Positions 6,801-16,100 are shown, numbered from the stretch's first letter. The stretch: DNA of 20,955 nt from an uncultured Chloroflexota bacterium (GCA_902795255.1 CADBKS010000043.1:1-20955); one strand, 5' to 3'. The notes: generated by a model not told the origin, from the sequence alone. A program made the numbers and translations.

Positions 6801-8333
6801 ATGAAACGAATTCTCCTGATCAGCCTGATCCTTCTTACGGCCCTTGCCGGATGCATCCGCGCGGACAAAAATCCCGATCCGGCGCTGCTGCTGCCTACGG
6901 AAACTCCGGTCCCGACAGAAACGCCGACACCGGTCCCGCAGGAAACGGACCCTGTCCGGGCCAGAAGGCCGAAATACATGCCTGGCGAGCTGGTCGATTA
7001 TACCGTGATGGACGGCGACACGCTGCCGGCGCTGGCCGCCCGCTTCAACACCACAGAAAAAGAGATCCGCGACGCCAACCCGGTACTGCCCGAACATACC
7101 ACCACCCTGCCGCAGGGTCTGCCGCTGCAGATCCCGATCTACTACCGCTCCGGCTGGGGCAGCTCCTATAAGATCCTGGCGGACGCGCAGTTTGTCAACG
7201 GACCGGCGCAGAAAGGCTTTTCGGCCCGCAGCTACACGGACCGCCAGCCCGGCTGGTTCAAATATTTCAACATCTGGGCCAGCAATCAGAACCTGCGCGG
7301 GGGCGAGCTGATCGATAACATCTCCGATCAATACAGCATTTCCCCCCGTCTGCTGCTGGCGATCCTTCAGTATCTCACCCACGCTCTGACGGATACACAG
7401 TTCCGCAATGATTTCAATTCATCAAGCGTACTGGGTTTCGGGGGCGACAAATATAAATCACTGAGCGGACAGTTCAACCAGCTGGCCGAATTTCTGAACG
7501 ACCATTACTACTCCTACAAGGCAGGGACCTTCACCCAATACGAACTGAAGGACGGCTCGCTGATCCGGATCGATCCGTGGCTGAATGCCTGCAGCGCGGC
7601 GCTTCAGGCTTATTTCGCGTCCATCCTTTCACCGCAGCAATATTACACCGCCATCGGCCCGAACGGTTTTGTCAAAACCTACCGGGAAATGTTCGGTGAC
7701 TTTCCCTCCGTTGAGGAATATCCCGCCCATCTGCCGGGATCGCTTGAACAGGTGGAGCTCCGGCTTCCTTTCAAAGACGGTGAAGCCTGGACCTACACCG
7801 GCGGACCGCATACCGCGTGGGGCAGCCTCCACCCGTATGCCGCCATCGATTTCGCCCCGCCGGCCCAGGAACACGGCTGCTTCGTCAGCTATGCCGAGGT
7901 GATCGCGCCGCACAGCGGGACGATCGTCCGGACCAATACCGGGCAGGCCATGCTGGACCTGGACGATGACGGTGACGAACGGACCGGCTGGGTCCTGCTC
8001 TTTCTGCACCTGAAAACGGAATCCATTCCGCCGGTCGGGACCCATGTGGAAATGGGGGACGTGCTCGGTCATCCTTCCTGCGACGGCGGTACGTCATCCG
8101 GTACCCACGTTCATATCGCCAGGAAATATAACGGTGAATGGATCGAAGCCGGCGGAGTGATCCCGCTCAACATGGACAGCTGGATCACCGAAGCCGGAGA
8201 GGTGAAATATGAGGGACGGATGCGGCGGTACTCCAGTTATGTGATCGCATCTACCAGTTCGGAATATTTCAGCCGGATCCTGGCAGGGCCGCCGGTATAC
8301 CCGACGCCCAGCCCGACGCCGAAGAAAAAATAA
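6801..8333 (+). CDS. LysM and M23 metallopeptidase lipoprotein (murein hydrolase-like), copy 2
   Basis: The tandem paralogue of the preceding gene, 510 residues, with the same architecture but a much shorter stalk. Signal peptide and lipobox ALAGC (Cys18) are followed by a short TPTP stalk (about 31-50). LysM is at about 66-113 (YTVMDGDTLPALAARFNTTE), then a helical middle region starts around 160. The M23 domain has H337 in TGGPH, D350 in AAIDFAP, H403 in FLHL, and H436/H438 in GTHVHIARKYNGEW. DLDDDGDERTGW (386-397) is an even better DxDxDG calcium-loop-like segment than in copy 1. The C-terminus ends in a second Pro-rich tail (YPTPSPTPKKK). No SD precedes the ATG; it lies 8 bases after the upstream stop, so translation probably depends on coupling. 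Its likely role is cell-wall remodelling outside the membrane. Confidence 0.88.
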   Translation: MKRILLISLILLTALAGCIRADKNPDPALLLPTETPVPTETPTPVPQETDPVRARRPKYMPGELVDYTVMDGDTLPALAARFNTTEKEIRDANPVLPEHTTTLPQGLPLQIPIYYRSGWGSSYKILADAQFVNGPAQKGFSARSYTDRQPGWFKYFNIWASNQNLRGGELIDNISDQYSISPRLLLAILQYLTHALTDTQFRNDFNSSSVLGFGGDKYKSLSGQFNQLAEFLNDHYYSYKAGTFTQYELKDGSLIRIDPWLNACSAALQAYFASILSPQQYYTAIGPNGFVKTYREMFGDFPSVEEYPAHLPGSLEQVELRLPFKDGEAWTYTGGPHTAWGSLHPYAAIDFAPPAQEHGCFVSYAEVIAPHSGTIVRTNTGQAMLDLDDDGDERTGWVLLFLHLKTESIPPVGTHVEMGDVLGHPSCDGGTSSGTHVHIARKYNGEWIEAGGVIPLNMDSWITEAGEVKYEGRMRRYSSYVIASTSSEYFSRILAGPPVYPTPSPTPKKK

Positions 8334-8439
8334 ACGCTGCCATCCGGCAGAACGGGATCACCATCGGGGTTTTCTTCGATGAAGCCGGGAGCTGCCCCAT
8401 AGGGTCTGCCCCGGGTTTTGACAGAAAAGAGGCACCTCT

Positions 8440-10197
8440 ATGCGAAATTTCGAGGAAATCAAAGATACGATCCGTGCCGGTCTAGGGGAACTTCCCTGCG
8501 ACCTGAAACTGACAAACCTGAAGCTGGTCAACGTCTGGTCCTGTGAGATCTATGAGACCAACATTTTCATCCGGGCGGGCCGGATCGTCTCGATCGATCC
8601 GAAAGCGGATCTCCCGGCTAAGGAAACGGTCGACTGCGGCGGGCAGTACGCGGTCCCCGGCCTGATCGACACCCACATGCATTTTGAAACGACCATGCTT
8701 TCACCGGAAGCCCTGGCATCTGTCGTCGTTCCGGCCGGGACCACAACGCTCTGCGCCGACCTGATGGAGATCGCCAATGTTGCTGGGGGTGAGGGGCTTC
8801 GGGCGATGCTCGCCTCGATCGGCCGGCTCCCCTACCGGATGCTGATCGAAGTCTCCTCCCGTGTCCCGACAGCCCCGGGACTTGAGACCAACGGCGCATA
8901 TCTGGGAGCCGAAGAGGTCGCGGAGATCATGAACTGGGAGGAATCCATCAGTCTCGGCGAACTGGATCCGGCCAAGATCCTTTTTGTCAAAGATGAATAC
9001 ATCCATAAGATCGCCGATACCCTTTCCAAACGGAAGATCGTCAACGGGCATGCCATCGGGCGCCTGGACCAGGAACTCAATGTATACGCGTCCGCCGGGA
9101 TCTCCGACGACCATGAAACCGTCACGCCGGAGGAACTGCTGGCACGGCTGCGGGTCGGCCTGAGCGTGCTGATCCGTGAAGGCTCCACCGAACGCAACAC
9201 CGATGCGCTGATCCGCGGTGTGATCGCCGAAAAACTGCCGCTGGACAACCTGATGTTCTGCACGGACGACAAACACGCCATCGAGATCCGTGAGGAAGGG
9301 CACATCAATTACAATGTCCGCCGGGCGATCGCGCTGGGGATCCCGCCGGTCGAGGCGATCAAGATGGCAACGCTGAATGCCGCACGCCATTTCCGCATCG
9401 AAGACGAGATCGGTTCCATCACCCCGGGCAGGAAGGCCGACATTCTCCTGATCCCGGATCTGAACGAGATGAAACCCTCCGCTGTCTATTTTGAAGGCAA
9501 ACGCGCGGCAGCCAATGGTGAACTGCTGGAAGAATGTCCGGTCTCCGATTATCCGGACTTCGTCAAACAGACCGTAAAGCTGAAGAACCCTGTCACCGAG
9601 GCATCCTTCCGCAAAGAGACCGGCGCCGATGGGCAGGTGACCGTACGGGTGATCGACCTCATCGACCGGCAGATCATCAACAAATGCCTGATCACGGAGC
9701 TGACAGCTGCAAACGGTGAGATCCTGCCGGACATCGGCCGGGACATCGCAAAACTCGCGGTCGTGGAACGCTACGGAAAAACCGGCGGCATCGGCATCGG
9801 GTTCGTCCGCGGGTTCGGCCTGAAGGAAGGTGCACTGGCATTTTCGACCTCCCATGACCACCACAACATCGTCACGGTCGGCGCGGATGACGGGGATATG
9901 GCCGCGGCTGTGAATGCCGTCGCGGAAATGCAGGGTGGCCTGAGCGTCGTCCGCGGGGGCCGCGTCCTGGCCAAAATGGCCCTGCCGCTCGGCGGCCTGA
10001 TGAGCGAAGAACCGGCAGAAAAGGTGATGGAACAGCAGGACCGCATGAACGCGGCCGCCAGAGAATTGGGCTGTGTCGGCTCGGCACCCTTTATGACGCT
10101 CAGCTTTATCTCCCTGCCGACAGTCCCCGAACTGGGTCTGACGGACATGGGGCTGATCGATGTGCTGGAACACAAGCTGATTCCGCTGGAACTCTAA
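8440..10197 (+). CDS. ade: Adenine deaminase family amidohydrolase
   Basis: A 585-residue cytosolic metal-dependent hydrolase of the Ade/AdeC family, which normally converts adenine to hypoxanthine in purine salvage. The length is normal. Metal and catalytic signatures are VPGLIDTHMHFETTM (H79, H81), VAEIMNWEES (E162), VNGHAIGRLDQEL (H204), GISDDHETVT (H225) and CTDDKHAIEIREEGHINY (D276). The Ade-specific C-terminal domain carries TSHDHHNIVTVG and GGLSVVRGGRVLAKMALPLGG. One departure is worth noting: the usual PHGTTTVVADPHEIANV reads VPAGTTTLCADLMEIANV here, so two His residues common in the family are replaced. The substrate could therefore differ from adenine. SD is AAGAGG, 8 bases before the ATG and part of a small inverted repeat (AGAGG CA CCTCT). 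The gene seems monocistronic and ends towards tsaD. Confidence 0.88.
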   Translation: MRNFEEIKDTIRAGLGELPCDLKLTNLKLVNVWSCEIYETNIFIRAGRIVSIDPKADLPAKETVDCGGQYAVPGLIDTHMHFETTMLSPEALASVVVPAGTTTLCADLMEIANVAGGEGLRAMLASIGRLPYRMLIEVSSRVPTAPGLETNGAYLGAEEVAEIMNWEESISLGELDPAKILFVKDEYIHKIADTLSKRKIVNGHAIGRLDQELNVYASAGISDDHETVTPEELLARLRVGLSVLIREGSTERNTDALIRGVIAEKLPLDNLMFCTDDKHAIEIREEGHINYNVRRAIALGIPPVEAIKMATLNAARHFRIEDEIGSITPGRKADILLIPDLNEMKPSAVYFEGKRAAANGELLEECPVSDYPDFVKQTVKLKNPVTEASFRKETGADGQVTVRVIDLIDRQIINKCLITELTAANGEILPDIGRDIAKLAVVERYGKTGGIGIGFVRGFGLKEGALAFSTSHDHHNIVTVGADDGDMAAAVNAVAEMQGGLSVVRGGRVLAKMALPLGGLMSEEPAEKVMEQQDRMNAAARELGCVGSAPFMTLSFISLPTVPELGLTDMGLIDVLEHKLIPLEL

Positions 10198-10199
10198 CG

Positions 10200-10255
10200 G
10201 GCAGGGTTCAGAGTGCAGAGTGCAGAGTTCAGAGTATAAATCATAGAGTTCAATG
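10200..10255. repeat. Degenerate 7-base tandem repeats downstream of ade
   Basis: Eight 7-base units follow directly on the ade stop: GGCAGGG, TTCAGAG, TGCAGAG, TGCAGAG, TTCAGAG, TATAAAT, CATAGAG, TTCAATG. The core CAGAG recurs at fixed phase in four consecutive units. This is the same kind of repeat as the blocks at 4509-4616. Confidence 0.65.
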
Positions 10256-10258
10256 TAT

Positions 10259-10288
10259 GTACACGGTACCCTTCCGGCTGCCGTGTAC
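10259..10288. other. Inverted repeat / stem-loop in the ade-tsaD gap
   Basis: GTACACGG (10259-10266) and CCGTGTAC (10281-10288) form a perfect 8-base stem around a 14-base loop. No T-run follows on either strand, so it is not a canonical intrinsic terminator. It may help stop or stabilise the converging transcripts. Confidence 0.5.
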
Positions 10289-10293
10289 TTGTC

Positions 10294-10347
10294 AGAAAAC
10301 ATAACAAAAAAAGAGCGCATCGGACGCCCTTTTTTGTTATGTTTTCT
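10294..10347. terminator. Bidirectional intrinsic terminator between ade and tsaD
   Basis: Two perfect 18-base arms (AGAAAACATAACAAAAAA at 10294-10311 and its complement at 10330-10347) flank a GC-rich centre with a short GCG/CGC stem. Read on the plus strand, GACGCCC is followed by TTTTTT. Read on the minus strand, the centre is followed by seven T. This serves the convergent ade (plus) and tsaD (minus) transcripts. Confidence 0.85.
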
Positions 10348-10357
10348 TTCCTGTGAG

Positions 10358-11401
10358 CTACAGGGAGACCCGGGAAAGCGGCCAGTTCGGGAAGACATCC
10401 ATATCCAGGCTGTCAAACTTTCCGGTGAGGAAGCGCCGGTAGCCGGCCGCACCGATCATCGCGCCGTTGTCCGTGCAGTAGGAAAGCTTCGGGATGAAGA
10501 CACGGAATGCGCTCTGCTTCATCAGGAAAGTATCGCGCAGGCATTTATTGGCGGAAACTCCGCCCGCGATGATGATGTTCTTCGCGCCGTATTCCTTTGC
10601 GGCGCGGATCGTTTTGTCGAAGAGGGTCGTCACGACACACTTCTGGAAACTGGCTGCCAGATCCGGCACGTTCAGGCGCTGACCTTCTTTCTCCAGCTTC
10701 TGGACCGTCCGCAGGACGGAGGTTTTCACCCCGCTGAAGGAAAAGTCATAGGTGCCGGGCATTTTCGCGATATTGAAGTGATAGCTGTCCGGATCCCCGT
10801 TCGCCGCAGCCTTCTGGATCGAAGGACCGCCGGGATATTCCAGTCCGAGCAGGCGGGCCGTCTTATCAAACGCTTCCCCGGCCGCGTCATCCAGTGTTCC
10901 GCCGAGCCGTTCATATTTCAGATGCTCCCGAAGCAGGATGATTTCCGAATGTCCGCCGGACACCAGCAGAACGATGGCAGGGAACTCCGGTTCATCCGGC
11001 ACCTCGCCGTCCCGGTCCGAATAGACCCAGGAAGAGTAAATATGCCCCTCCAGGTGGTTCACGCCGATCAGCGGGAGCCCCGTGGCCAGCGCAAGCCCTT
11101 TCGCAGCATTCATCCCGACGACCAGGGAACCGGCCAGGCCGGGGCCGCGGGTAACGGCGATCGCGTCGATATCCGAATAACTCATGTGCGCCTTGCTCAT
11201 CACATCCTCGATCACGGGATAAACGGCAAGCACATGCTGACGGGAAGCGACTTCCGGGAACACACCGCCGTATTGTTTGTGGATATCGATCTGCGTAGAG
11301 ATAAAATCAGAGGCGATATGGCGGCCGTCTTCAACGATGGCAGCCGCAGTCTCATCGCAGCTGCTTTCGATCCCTAAAATACGAATTGCTTTTCCAGACA
11401 T
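10358..11401 (-). CDS. tsaD: tRNA N6-adenosine threonylcarbamoyltransferase TsaD
   Basis: A complete 347-residue TsaD (Kae1/Gcp family). With TsaB and TsaE it transfers threonylcarbamoyl from TC-AMP to A37 of ANN-decoding tRNAs in the cytoplasm. ASKHA-fold motifs are plain: ILGIESSCDETAAAIVE at the N-terminus, the metal-binding NHLEGH (H116, H120), LLVSGGHSE (147-153), LGGTLDDAAGEAFDK (167-180), FSFSGVKTS, IIIAGGVSANKCLR (277-289) and YCTDNGAMIG with metal ligand D311. The NHLEGHIYSSW form, rather than HHIEGH, resembles Chloroflexota versions as I remember them. It is the last gene of a minus-strand operon, 26 bases after the M24 peptidase stop, with only a weak G-rich SD. A bidirectional terminator follows. 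Confidence 0.97.
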   Translation of the reverse strand: MSGKAIRILGIESSCDETAAAIVEDGRHIASDFISTQIDIHKQYGGVFPEVASRQHVLAVYPVIEDVMSKAHMSYSDIDAIAVTRGPGLAGSLVVGMNAAKGLALATGLPLIGVNHLEGHIYSSWVYSDRDGEVPDEPEFPAIVLLVSGGHSEIILLREHLKYERLGGTLDDAAGEAFDKTARLLGLEYPGGPSIQKAAANGDPDSYHFNIAKMPGTYDFSFSGVKTSVLRTVQKLEKEGQRLNVPDLAASFQKCVVTTLFDKTIRAAKEYGAKNIIIAGGVSANKCLRDTFLMKQSAFRVFIPKLSYCTDNGAMIGAAGYRRFLTGKFDSLDMDVFPNWPLSRVSL

Positions 11402-11427
11402 TCAGAACCCCCGGCATTCATAAAGCT

Positions 11428-12654
11428 TTATTTTGCAGGCACATCCAGGATCAGCCGGTACGGATACTCCGTCAGAGGCTGCACTTTTCCGTCTTTGTCC
11501 ATGTAGTAGGTGTCTTCAATACGGATCCCGTACGGTTCCGGCTTATCCGGATAGTACAGGCCCGGTTCGATCGTAAACACAGCCCCCGGAAGGAGCTGGT
11601 CCTTATCCGGACTGTTCTTTGAGCTGAACGGGCGTTCATGGATATTCAGTCCGAGCCCATGCCCGATGGAATGCATATAACCGTTGGTGACATGGATATC
11701 TTCGTCGACCGTCACATGGCCGTGGGACTTGAAATAGTCGCAGGTCATCTGCTGCAGATCCTTAAAGCGCATGCCCGGGCGGGCTTTTTCGGCCAGCAGG
11801 TCATGGATCTCCTTGACCTCAGCATAAGCTTCCTTCACCGCGTCGGGAGCCCAGCCGATACACCAGGTCCGCGTAAAGTCACCGAAGTAGCCGCCGCCCA
11901 TCCCGCAGGGGAAGAAATCATAAACAATACTCTTTCCCGCCTGAAGCGGTTCATCATCCCGGCCCTGATTGTGGGGGACGCCGGCGTCCCGGCCCTGGGA
12001 GAAGATCGTCCCTTCCGGATTCTCGGCACCCAGCTCACCCAGCCAGAGATTGATCAGTGATTTGATCTTCCCGATCGTGACGGGAGTACCATCCTCATCC
12101 GTCAGGATCCCGTCATGCAGGACTTTGGAACAGATATAGTTCTCGACCCGGCCGACAACAGTCGTGATGATGCCGCACATGGAGCGGATCTTTTCGATCT
12201 CATCCGCGTCCTTCAGGTAGCGGGCCTCATTGAGGATCTCATCCCCGATCCCGCCGCAGAACTCCAGTTCGGGGAGCTTGCTCCGGATCTGTTCGACCAC
12301 CTGGTACATTGTGTTGAACTCGACCCGGCCGCACACGGCGATCCGTCCGGAAGTCATCCCGGCGTACCGCAGGGCGGAGATCAGCGTATTCGCCCGGTCG
12401 CTGCAGTCCCGGTAGCGGCAGATTTCGAGGTCGTTATAACACACGCCCTTCAGGGAAGTCTGCGCGGCAGTATCGCGCTCCATAACGCGGTAAAAAAGCA
12501 GCGGTTCCCGGTCTTTCATCACCAGGACTTCCGCCTGGGTGAAAAAGGCATCGCCGACATAATAGGTCAGGTAGGGATTGTGTTCTCTGGCGCCGGTGAT
12601 CAGGATCGCGTCCAGTTTTTTCTGTGCCATCAGTGTTTTGATCTGATCTTTCAT
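11428..12654 (-). CDS. M24 family metallopeptidase (Xaa-Pro aminopeptidase/prolidase-like)
   Basis: A 408-residue cytoplasmic aminopeptidase-P/prolidase-like enzyme that should remove N-terminal residues next to proline. The N-terminal creatinase-like domain (about 1-150) precedes the pita-bread catalytic domain. All five metal ligands can be placed: D246 (IVYDFFP), D259 (GDFTRTW), H332 (SIGHGLGLNIHE), E363 (FTIEPGLY) and E380 (IRIEDTYY). An insertion with SQGRDAGVPHNQGRDDEPL contains the substrate-binding His (H228). GAGGAG lies just upstream of the ATG. It is the middle gene of the operon, between a small membrane protein and tsaD. The exact specificity (PepP or PepQ) cannot be read from the sequence. 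Confidence 0.93.
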   Translation of the reverse strand: MKDQIKTLMAQKKLDAILITGAREHNPYLTYYVGDAFFTQAEVLVMKDREPLLFYRVMERDTAAQTSLKGVCYNDLEICRYRDCSDRANTLISALRYAGMTSGRIAVCGRVEFNTMYQVVEQIRSKLPELEFCGGIGDEILNEARYLKDADEIEKIRSMCGIITTVVGRVENYICSKVLHDGILTDEDGTPVTIGKIKSLINLWLGELGAENPEGTIFSQGRDAGVPHNQGRDDEPLQAGKSIVYDFFPCGMGGGYFGDFTRTWCIGWAPDAVKEAYAEVKEIHDLLAEKARPGMRFKDLQQMTCDYFKSHGHVTVDEDIHVTNGYMHSIGHGLGLNIHERPFSSKNSPDKDQLLPGAVFTIEPGLYYPDKPEPYGIRIEDTYYMDKDGKVQPLTEYPYRLILDVPAK

Positions 12655-12671
12655 CTCTCTCTCCTCAGTCT

Positions 12672-13061
12672 TCAGTCATCGATCCCGGAACGGAACTCAA
12701 CCGTCTCCCGCGCCCGCCATAAAATCTCCGCGACCGCGAAGCCGCCGACACAGATCATGATAATGGCCGGCGTCAGGACACGCCCGATCTGGAACCATAA
12801 CAGCAGGTCCGCGATCAGTGCGCAGCCCAGCGCTTCCCGGACGACGTTCTGCGGTTCGATCCGTTTAAAACAAAAAAAAAAACGGTTGAGCATCGCGAAG
12901 ACGGGAAGCATCACCCCGCATACGAACAGGAAAAAAGCCAGAAAAAACAGCCACCGTTCTTTCAGGTAAGGCTGCGTATTCATGACAAGATAATACAGTC
13001 CGTAACCGGATGGCAGAGCCAGAAGTGCTCCGAGGATAAAATAAGTGAAGGCATTTTTCAT
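12672..13061 (-). CDS. Small hydrophobic membrane protein of unknown function
   Basis: A 129-residue protein I do not recognise. It has about four predicted membrane segments (near 5-26, 37-58, 77-93 and 96-115) and short charged ends; the C-terminus RARETVEFRSGIDD is probably cytosolic. It starts the minus-strand operon that continues into the M24 peptidase 17 bases downstream and then tsaD. GAAGG precedes the ATG, and a TATAAT lies further upstream. Codons 60-64 contain a run of 11 T on the coding strand (12872-12882), encoding RFFFC. This is an unusual homopolymer in a G+C-rich gene and could allow slippage. The hydrophobic pattern continues in frame after the run. Confidence 0.7.
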   Translation of the reverse strand: MKNAFTYFILGALLALPSGYGLYYLVMNTQPYLKERWLFFLAFFLFVCGVMLPVFAMLNRFFFCFKRIEPQNVVREALGCALIADLLLWFQIGRVLTPAIIMICVGGFAVAEILWRARETVEFRSGIDD

Positions 13062-13076
13062 TTTTTTACCTTCTTT

Positions 13077-13082
13077 ATTATA
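13077..13082 (-). promoter_or_regulatory. Predicted -10 box of the membrane protein/M24/tsaD operon
   Basis: A perfect TATAAT on the minus strand lies 15 bases before the ATG at 13061. There is no good -35 match. Two perfect palindromes, TTCCGGAA (13109-13116) and TTGTTAACAA (13127-13136), sit upstream in the gap shared with the divergent PpiC gene and could be operators. Confidence 0.4.
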
Positions 13083-13187
13083 CTATCAGAATCCGGTACG
13101 CTCACGTTTTCCGGAACTTTAAGATTTTGTTAACAATTCAACGGTAAAATTGATTTCATGGCTTAATGAAAATTAAGGAGAGACATT

Positions 13188-16100
13188 ATGTTACCCAAAA
13201 GAAACACTTTCATTTTGATATTTGCAATGCTGCTGGTTCTGAGCGTATTTGCGCTTTCGGGCTGCAGCAACAAAACACCGGCCCCCACTGCCACACCGGC
13301 AGCGACCGAAGCCCCGGCAGAACCGACCGCGGCTGAACCTGTGACCGAACAGCCGGAAGCGCCGGCCGAAACGCCGGAAACCGAAGCGGAACCTGTGACC
13401 GAACAGCCGGAAACCCCGGCTGAAGCTCCGGAAACCGAAGCGGAAGCTGTGACCGAACAGCCGGAAACCCTGGCTGAAGCACCGGAAGCCGAAGCGGAAC
13501 CCGTGAGCGAACAGCCGGAAACCCCGGCCGAAGCTCCGGAAGCCGAAGCGGCTCCCTCCTCAAATGCCGTGGCATCCGTTGACGGGCAGGAGATCACCGT
13601 GGAAAGCTTCAAAGAACTTGCCACGTTCAACCGCTACCAGTACCTGAACATGTACAACCAGTACGCCCAGATGTACATGATGTACGGGGTCCCGCTGGAT
13701 TCCCTGAATGAACAGGTCTCCGGTCTCCTCGGTGACGAAGGGAAAGAGGCGCTCGGTCTTGAAGTCATCGACCAGCTCACCTACGATAAGGTCCTCGATC
13801 TCGAAGCCGAAAAACGGGGTCTTGAGATCTCCGATGAAGAAGTGATGACCCAGCTGAAAATGATGTTCGGATATGAAGACGAAGCGGAATCCGAAGAACC
13901 CGTTCTCGGAATGGATACCTTCAATGTCGGTGCAGATGAAACCGATGACACCGCAGACAAAGATGCCGAATTCCGTGCTTTCGCCGAAACCGTCCTGCTC
14001 GACAGCTATGACGGCGCCGTATCCTTTGATTATCTGAAGAATTACGCCCGGCATATCCTGATCGACAACACCCTGTTCGAAGAAGAACTCGCCGGACGCG
14101 TATTCGAAGAAGAACAGGTCAATGCCCGCCACATCCTTGTGGAAGACGAAGAATCCGCCAAAGCGATCCTGGAAAAACTGGAAGCCGGTGAATCCTGGGA
14201 CGCGCTCGCAAGCGAGCATTCGCTGGACACCTCCAATAAGGACAACAGCGGTTCACTCGGCTGGTTCGGCCGCGGGATGATGGTCTCCGAATTCGAAGAC
14301 GCAGCGTTTGCGCTTGAACCGGGCCAGATCAGCGAACCGGTCCAGACCGCCTACGGCTATCACATTATCGCCAGCGACGGCAAGGAAGTCCGCCCGCTGG
14401 AAGGCGACGCACTGGCAGCCGCGCAGGACGCCGCCTATGAAGAATGGGCGATCGGTCTCCGCAGCGCACACGACATTCAGTCCTTCGAAGAAGTCTGGCT
14501 TGACGCCGTCCCGACCGAACCTGTCTTCGAGCCGATGACCGCGGAAACACAGCCGGACGACACCGCTGAGAGCGAAGCTGCCGCTGAACCGGAAGCCGAG
14601 CTCCCTGAAACAGAGACTGAAACCGAAGGAACAGCTGTTGAAGAAGCGGCTGCAGAACCGGAAGCCGAAAGCACCGAACCGGAAACTGCTGTTGAAGAAA
14701 CAGCCGGAGAGCCCGCTGCTGAACAGGAAGCCGAAAGCGCCGAACCGGAAGCTGCCGTGACTGAAGAAACAGCCGGAGAGCCCGCCGCAGAAGCTGAAAC
14801 CGAAAGCACCGAAGCGGAAGCAGCCGTGGCAGAAGAAACCGCTGCAGAGCCCGCTCCCGAAGCCGAAGCTGCCGCTGATGAAACAGCAGATGAACCGATC
14901 ATCGCCACCGTCGATGGGGAACCCGTCAGCAATGACGAATTCGTTCAGTCCGCGGTCTTCAGCCGCTACCAGTATCTGAATTCCTACAATCAGTACGCAC
15001 AGATGTACCGTTCTTACGGCATTCCGCTTGATTCCCTGAACGAACAGGTGGAAGGCATCCTGGGCGTCAACGCGAAGGAAAGACTGGGCTCCGAGATCAT
15101 CGATGAACTGACGTACTACAAAGTGCTGGAACTCGAAGCCGAAAAGGCCGGCATCGAAGTCACGGAAGAGGAAGTTTACGACCGTCTGAAGACCATGTTC
15201 GGGTACGAAGAACCGAGTGCCGCCGACAATGTGATGCTCGGACAGGAGATCGTAAACGTCGACCCGACCATCACGGATGATGCAGCCGACAAGAACGCCG
15301 AATTCGAAGCCTACGCGAACAATATTCTGGCGCTGGGTTATGACAGCAATGTCTCTCTGGATTACCTGAAGGGTTACGCGAAACATATTATTCTGGATAA
15401 CAAGCTGTTCGATGAAGAACTCGCCACCCGCGTGTTTGAAGCCGAGCAGGTCAACGCCCGCCACATTCTCGTCGAAACCGAGGAAACCGCCAATGAAGTC
15501 CTTGAAAGACTGAACGCAGGTGAAGACTGGAACGATCTTGCCGCTGAATACAATATCGATTCGGGCACATCCCTCGGCTGGTTCGGCCGCGGTACGATGG
15601 TCAGTGAATTCGAAGAAGCAGCGTTCGCTCTGGAACCGGGCGAGATCAGCGCACCGGTAAAGACGCAGTACGGCTATCACATTATCGCCTCTGACGGCAA
15701 GGAAATGCGCCCGCTGGAAGGCAACGCACTCCAGACCGCCCAGAACGAAGTCTATACCGAATGGACCGCCGGGCTCCGCGAGAGCCATGACATCCAGGAT
15801 CATCCGGAAGTCTGGATGGAACTCGTCCCGACGGAACCGGCATTCACACCGATCGTCGTCCCGACTGCCGAAGAAACCGTGACCGAAGAAGCCACGGCCG
15901 AAGAAGCTGCTGAAGAAACCGTTACCGAAGAACCGGCGGCAGAAGAACCGGAAGCCGAAGAAACTGTGACAGAAGAAGCCACAGCCGAAGAAGCTGCGGC
16001 TGAAGAAACCGTGACCGAAGAACCGGCCGGCGAAGAACCTGCTGCTGAAGAAACCGTGACTGAAGAAGCTGCCGCCGAAGAAGCCGAAGCAGCTGAAGAA

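Noticed and set aside
8337..8350. Stem CTGCC/GGCAG after the second LysM-M23 gene
   Set aside because: Short stem without a T-run on either side; likely chance in G+C-rich DNA.
8701..10452. A 583-residue minus-strand frame opposite ade
   Set aside because: Shadow of the ade gene; it also runs through the terminator between ade and tsaD.
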